From an uncultured Clostridia bacterium (GTDB taxonomy: Bacteria; Bacillota; Clostridia; UBA1381): 64,000 nucleotides of DNA. The notes under the pieces are model-generated. The model saw only the letters and a program-made list of their open reading frames with translations. It made no database searches and was not told the DNA's origin. Position 1 is the first letter of the stretch. Each line of letters opens with the position of its first letter. The stretch is taken from positions 1-64,000 of the forward strand of contig CAKSUM010000002.1 of assembly GCA_934501535.1 (NCBI GenBank), given 5' to 3'. The position numbers were made by a program, and so were the translations under genes. Below are positions 60,774 through 64,000 of this stretch, piece by piece.

Positions 60774-62177
60774 ATGAAAGCAAGAAGAATTATTGCATGT
60801 ATGCTTGCCGCAGCGATGTCGGCAGGAATGTTGAGCGGCTGCGGAGGCGATGTCGGAACAAGCTCGGGCAAGACGGAAATTTCAATCGGCAAGTGGCCGA
60901 CGAAGGAGGGCTCGGAGCTTGACAACTACAACCGCGTGAAGGAAGAGTATGAAACAAAGTATCCCAATGTAACGATTTTGCCGGATAACTGGACATTTGA
61001 TTTGGGCACGTTTTATCCGAAAGCGGAAGCCGGACTTTTGCCGACGCTGTTTTCTACATATGTAACCGAGGTTCAGCGAATGAAGGACAGCGGATATGTT
61101 GCGGATCTCACCGATGTTCTGAAGAAAAACGGCTATGACGGAATGTTCAATCCGAAAATGCTGGACATCATCTCGAAGAACGGAAAGATATATGCTCTGC
61201 CGTGGGCAGGTTCGGTGTTCGGGCTGGCGTTTAATACGGAAATGATGCAGGCGGCAGGACTCATGCAGGAGGACGGAACGCCGATGCAGCCCAAGGACTG
61301 GGACGAAATGGCGCAGTTTGCCGTTAAGATAAAACAGGCGACGGGAAAACCGGGCTTTGTAATTCCGACGGCAAACAATAACGGCGGCTGGGTTTTCTCG
61401 TGTCTTGCGTGGTCATACGGAGTTGACTTTATGGAACAGCAGTCCGACGGTTCGTGGAAAGCGACCTTTAATACCGATGAGGCGGCAGAGGCACTGCAGT
61501 TTGTAAAGGATTTAAAGTGGAAGTATGATGTTCTTCCGTCAAACACGCTGATTGATTACAATGAATATATGAAAGTTTACGGTACAGGCGGCGCCGGAAT
61601 GGCAATTCAGGCGGGCGATATTGCGGCGAAGGTTACGCAGTACGATATGAAACCGGATCAGCTGGGCATGATGGCTCTGCCGCGCGGCCCCAAGAGATGG
61701 GTTACGCTTTTGGGCGGCATGCTCGACTGCGTATCGGCACAGGCGGACGAAGCGCAGATTGACGCAGCTGTAAAATGGTTTGAAATGTTCGGCAGAAGCT
61801 TTAAGCTGACCGACGAATCGAAAAAGAGTATTGAAAACAAGATTAACACAAGTATCGACAAGGGCGAGCTTATCGGCATAAAGTCGATGCAGGTTTGGAA
61901 AGATGACGCCGAGAGCATCAAGTTTGAGAATGAGCTGATTGATAAGAACGCAAACTCAAATCCGAACCACGTACGTCTTTACAACGAATTTGTTGCGGCG
62001 TCGGAGGTTGAGTGTCAGCCGGAGGAACCGGTTTGCGCACAGGATTTGTACGGAATTTTGGATAACTGTATACAGGAGGTTCTGACAGACAAAAATGCCG
62101 ATTGCAAGGCAATTTTAGAAAAGGCAAATGCCGACTTCCAAAGAAATTACCTTGACAATCTCGACAACGAGCAGTAA
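60774..62177 (+). CDS. Extracellular sugar-binding lipoprotein (SBP family 1)
   Basis: 467 aa. Signal peptide with lipobox LSGC near residue 22, then a family 1 solute-binding fold (typical opening TEISIGKWPTKEGSELDNYN, then YALPWAGSVFGLAFN and WVTLLGGMLDCVSAQADE). It captures a sugar or oligosaccharide for the permeases encoded next. GAGGAGG precedes the ATG. The divergent AraC-type regulator and nearby GH39 glycosidase suggest a xyloside. Confidence 0.9.
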   Translation: MKARRIIACMLAAAMSAGMLSGCGGDVGTSSGKTEISIGKWPTKEGSELDNYNRVKEEYETKYPNVTILPDNWTFDLGTFYPKAEAGLLPTLFSTYVTEVQRMKDSGYVADLTDVLKKNGYDGMFNPKMLDIISKNGKIYALPWAGSVFGLAFNTEMMQAAGLMQEDGTPMQPKDWDEMAQFAVKIKQATGKPGFVIPTANNNGGWVFSCLAWSYGVDFMEQQSDGSWKATFNTDEAAEALQFVKDLKWKYDVLPSNTLIDYNEYMKVYGTGGAGMAIQAGDIAAKVTQYDMKPDQLGMMALPRGPKRWVTLLGGMLDCVSAQADEAQIDAAVKWFEMFGRSFKLTDESKKSIENKINTSIDKGELIGIKSMQVWKDDAESIKFENELIDKNANSNPNHVRLYNEFVAASEVECQPEEPVCAQDLYGILDNCIQEVLTDKNADCKAILEKANADFQRNYLDNLDNEQ

Positions 62178-62189
62178 AAACACGGGAGC

Positions 62190-62222
62190 TGCCGCGCATC
62201 GGTCATACAGCGGTGCGCGGCA
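62190..62222 (+). other. Intercistronic stem-loop
   Basis: TGCCGCGCATCG (62190-62201) pairs with CGGTGCGCGGCA (62211-62222), 12 pairs with one G-U, 9-nt loop, no T-run. It lies between binding protein and permease genes, where such hairpins often stabilise the upstream mRNA and raise binding-protein amounts. Confidence 0.7.
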
Positions 62223-62249
62223 ATTGCCGGATTGAGAAAGGTCAGTAAT

Positions 62250-63170
62250 ATGTTGAATAAAAAATCTGTGCCGCAGGCGCGCGGCAGTATAAAAAAACAG
62301 CAGCTTTTAAAAAATCTCAGTGCATGGCTGCTGCTTTTGCCTACGGTGATAGTCCTTTACCTGATAATATGGCGGCCGATGGTTACCGGAACGGTGTGGT
62401 CATTTTTCAGCATGAAGGGTTACACCCCGACAAAATTTGTCGGACTGAAAAACTATATTGAGGTTATAAAGGATACGCAGTTTTTGCCGACTATGGCGAA
62501 TACGCTTGTGTATGTTTTGTGGTCGCTGATAGTCGGCTTTGTTCCGCCGATTATCATTGCCGTTATGATAAATGAGATGGTGCATTTCAAGAACGGATTT
62601 CGCGTTTTGATATATCTTCCGGCGGTAATTCCGGGCGTGGCGGCGCTTTTGATGTGGTATTACATGTATTACCCGGACGCAGCCGGACTTTTGAACACCG
62701 TGCTGATAAAGCTGGGAATGGCACCGTATACATGGCTCAATGACGGACGGTTTACCATTTTATATATCACGATTGCCATGACGTGGTCGGGATTGCCGAG
62801 CGCAATGCTTTTGTATTATGCGTCGGTTCAGTCCATATCCGCCGAGCTGTACGAAGCGGCTATTATCGACGGCGCAGGGCTTATGCGCCGCATACGGCAC
62901 ATAACTTTTCCGCAGCTGCGCGGAATAATTCTGCTTAATTTTGTCCGCCAGATAATAAGCGTTTTTCAGGTAAACGAGCAGCCCATGGCAATGACGGGCG
63001 GCGGACCGAACAATGCGTCTCTCTCGCTGGGATTTCAGCTGTATAAATACGGCTTTGTCAACGGCAGAGCCGGGCATGCACTTGCGCTGGGCGTTATAAT
63101 GTTTCTTATTTTAATAGTGTTTACCTGCTTTTATTTCTATCTGAACAAAAAGATAGAGGCGGATTATTAA
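62250..63170 (+). CDS. Sugar ABC transporter permease (MalF/UgpA type)
   Basis: 306 aa with six membrane helices and the EAA loop EAAIIDGAGLMRRIRHITFP that contacts the ATPase. Family motif GGGPNNASLSLGFQLYKYGF near the end. The ATG at 62250 follows GAAAGG; a longer frame starts 18 nt upstream. Co-transcribed with the binding protein; the ATPase is not in the window and may be a shared MsmK-type protein. Confidence 0.93.
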   Translation: MLNKKSVPQARGSIKKQQLLKNLSAWLLLLPTVIVLYLIIWRPMVTGTVWSFFSMKGYTPTKFVGLKNYIEVIKDTQFLPTMANTLVYVLWSLIVGFVPPIIIAVMINEMVHFKNGFRVLIYLPAVIPGVAALLMWYYMYYPDAAGLLNTVLIKLGMAPYTWLNDGRFTILYITIAMTWSGLPSAMLLYYASVQSISAELYEAAIIDGAGLMRRIRHITFPQLRGIILLNFVRQIISVFQVNEQPMAMTGGGPNNASLSLGFQLYKYGFVNGRAGHALALGVIMFLILIVFTCFYFYLNKKIEADY

Positions 63171-63188
63171 TACATGGAGGGCAGGAAA

Positions 63189-64000
63189 ATGAAAAAATTC
63201 AGTGAAAAACCTACGGGCATACTTTGCAGCGCCGACCTTAAAACCTTTAAGGGAAAGATATTTTATTGGGTCATGTTTGCGGTTCTTGTAATCCTGTGCG
63301 CCGCTGCGATTTTGCCGACGCTGTGGGTTATTTTGACAGCTTTTAAGGATACGCAGGAAATATATCAGGGTATCAGCTTTTTCCCGAAAAATCTGACACC
63401 GGAGATTGCGGTTCAAAGGGTAAAAGAGGCATGGGGGCTTTTAAAAATTCAGCGCGTATTTGTGAACACGCTCGTTTTGTCCCTGGGCAATGTCGTGTTC
63501 ACCCTGGTAGTCTGCGGATTGGGCGGATACGTTATATCAAAGCTTAAACCAAAGGGAACCAAGCTCATTTTTGCGCTTATAGTATGGACTATGATGATGC
63601 CGAGTCAGATGCGCATTGTGCCGCTTTTTATGTCATTTCTGAGCTTCCCGCTTGTGGGGAAATTCCCGTGGGAGGTAAGCCTTATCAACACATACTGGCC
63701 CATGTGGCTGAACGCGGCGGCAAATTCGTTTAATATTGTGCTGTTTAAAAACTATTTCGACTCGATACCGGTGTCCTACATAGAGGCGGCAAAGCTCGAC
63801 GGCTGTAATGATATAAAGACTTTCTTTAAAATTATGCTGCCGCTGAGTATGCCGATTGTAATTTATATATCGATTATGTCCATGAGCAGCGGCTGGACGG
63901 AATTTTTCATGCCGTATCTCGTTCTCAGCGATAAAGACCTGCGGACGCTGCCGGTAATGATTTATTCGATGAAGAGCGATACGTCGGTTAAAATGAACAC
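63189..64000 (+). CDS. Sugar ABC transporter permease (MalG/UgpE type), partial
   Basis: Open to the window edge, at least 270 residues. It starts with ATG 63189, 6 nt after GGAGGG. Membrane helices begin with FYWVMFAVLVILCAAAI; conserved stretches are LPTLWVILTAFKDTQE, MMMPSQMRIVPLF and the EAA loop EAAKLDGCNDIKTFFKIMLP. Second membrane subunit of the importer; the 3' end lies outside. Confidence 0.92.
   Translation, partial: MKKFSEKPTGILCSADLKTFKGKIFYWVMFAVLVILCAAAILPTLWVILTAFKDTQEIYQGISFFPKNLTPEIAVQRVKEAWGLLKIQRVFVNTLVLSLGNVVFTLVVCGLGGYVISKLKPKGTKLIFALIVWTMMMPSQMRIVPLFMSFLSFPLVGKFPWEVSLINTYWPMWLNAAANSFNIVLFKNYFDSIPVSYIEAAKLDGCNDIKTFFKIMLPLSMPIVIYISIMSMSSGWTEFFMPYLVLSDKDLRTLPVMIYSMKSDTSVKMN

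Overview
The window reads as chromosome of an uncultured-type Firmicute, most likely class Clostridia. The evidence is strong GGAGG-type ribosome-binding sites throughout, TTGACA/TATAAT promoters, a lysine riboswitch, a TRAP-like leader, LytTR and DeoR regulators, CsoR copper control and an HK97-type siphophage-like gene cluster. Base composition is moderate. No rRNA, tRNA, CRISPR array or transposase was seen. Species cannot be named from the sequence.

Layout. 0-14 kb is a housekeeping/metabolic stretch: a TrpB2-type tryptophan synthase behind a leader that looks like a TRAP attenuator; a lysine-riboswitch-controlled amino-acid ABC importer; secreted proteins; typA, yhbY and a nadD-yqeK fusion; a small SGG-motif peptide gene; a cation/proton antiporter; and a DeoR regulator divergent from a YgjV-like protein. 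14.1-27.5 kb is a compact phage-derived cluster (repressor, four operators, terminase, portal, scaffold, capsid, connectors, tail, holin, endolysin) with no integrase or replication genes, a tape-measure gene missing its 5' part and a cysteine-rich gene with its own promoter. A 10-13 nt word (GGGGACAYAWA) recurs about a dozen times inside this cluster, in all reading frames. 27.5-30.8 kb is a copper operon (csoR-copA-copZ) with a textbook operator. 30.8-41.1 kb holds a HAD phosphatase, a two-component system, thioredoxin reductase, a heterodimeric ABC exporter, rpsB-tsf, and two intergenic tandem-repeat blocks.

41.2-56.5 kb is the most distinctive region. A minus-strand operon of eleven tightly packed or overlapping genes makes an activated 4-amino-4,6-dideoxy sugar (rmlA, rmlB, wecE), carries an ATP-grasp/sugar-epimerase fusion, a polyprenyl-phosphate-type GT2, a large multi-membrane-span protein resembling GT-C enzymes, and a pair of SMR-type flippase-like proteins. 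It also encodes a large secreted repeat protein and a membrane-anchored cadherin-like-domain protein. This resembles the Gram-negative Arn logic (activated amino sugar, lipid carrier, SMR flippase, GT-C transferase) rebuilt around dTDP-Fuc4N and a surface protein. A LytTR two-component system lies directly upstream, and a 10-bp direct repeat at 21-bp spacing suggests it controls the operon.

56.7-64 kb is a sugar-utilisation cluster: a GH39-like glycosidase, a membrane-bound AraC-type sensor-regulator, and a divergent sugar ABC importer (binding protein, permease, second permease cut by the window edge).
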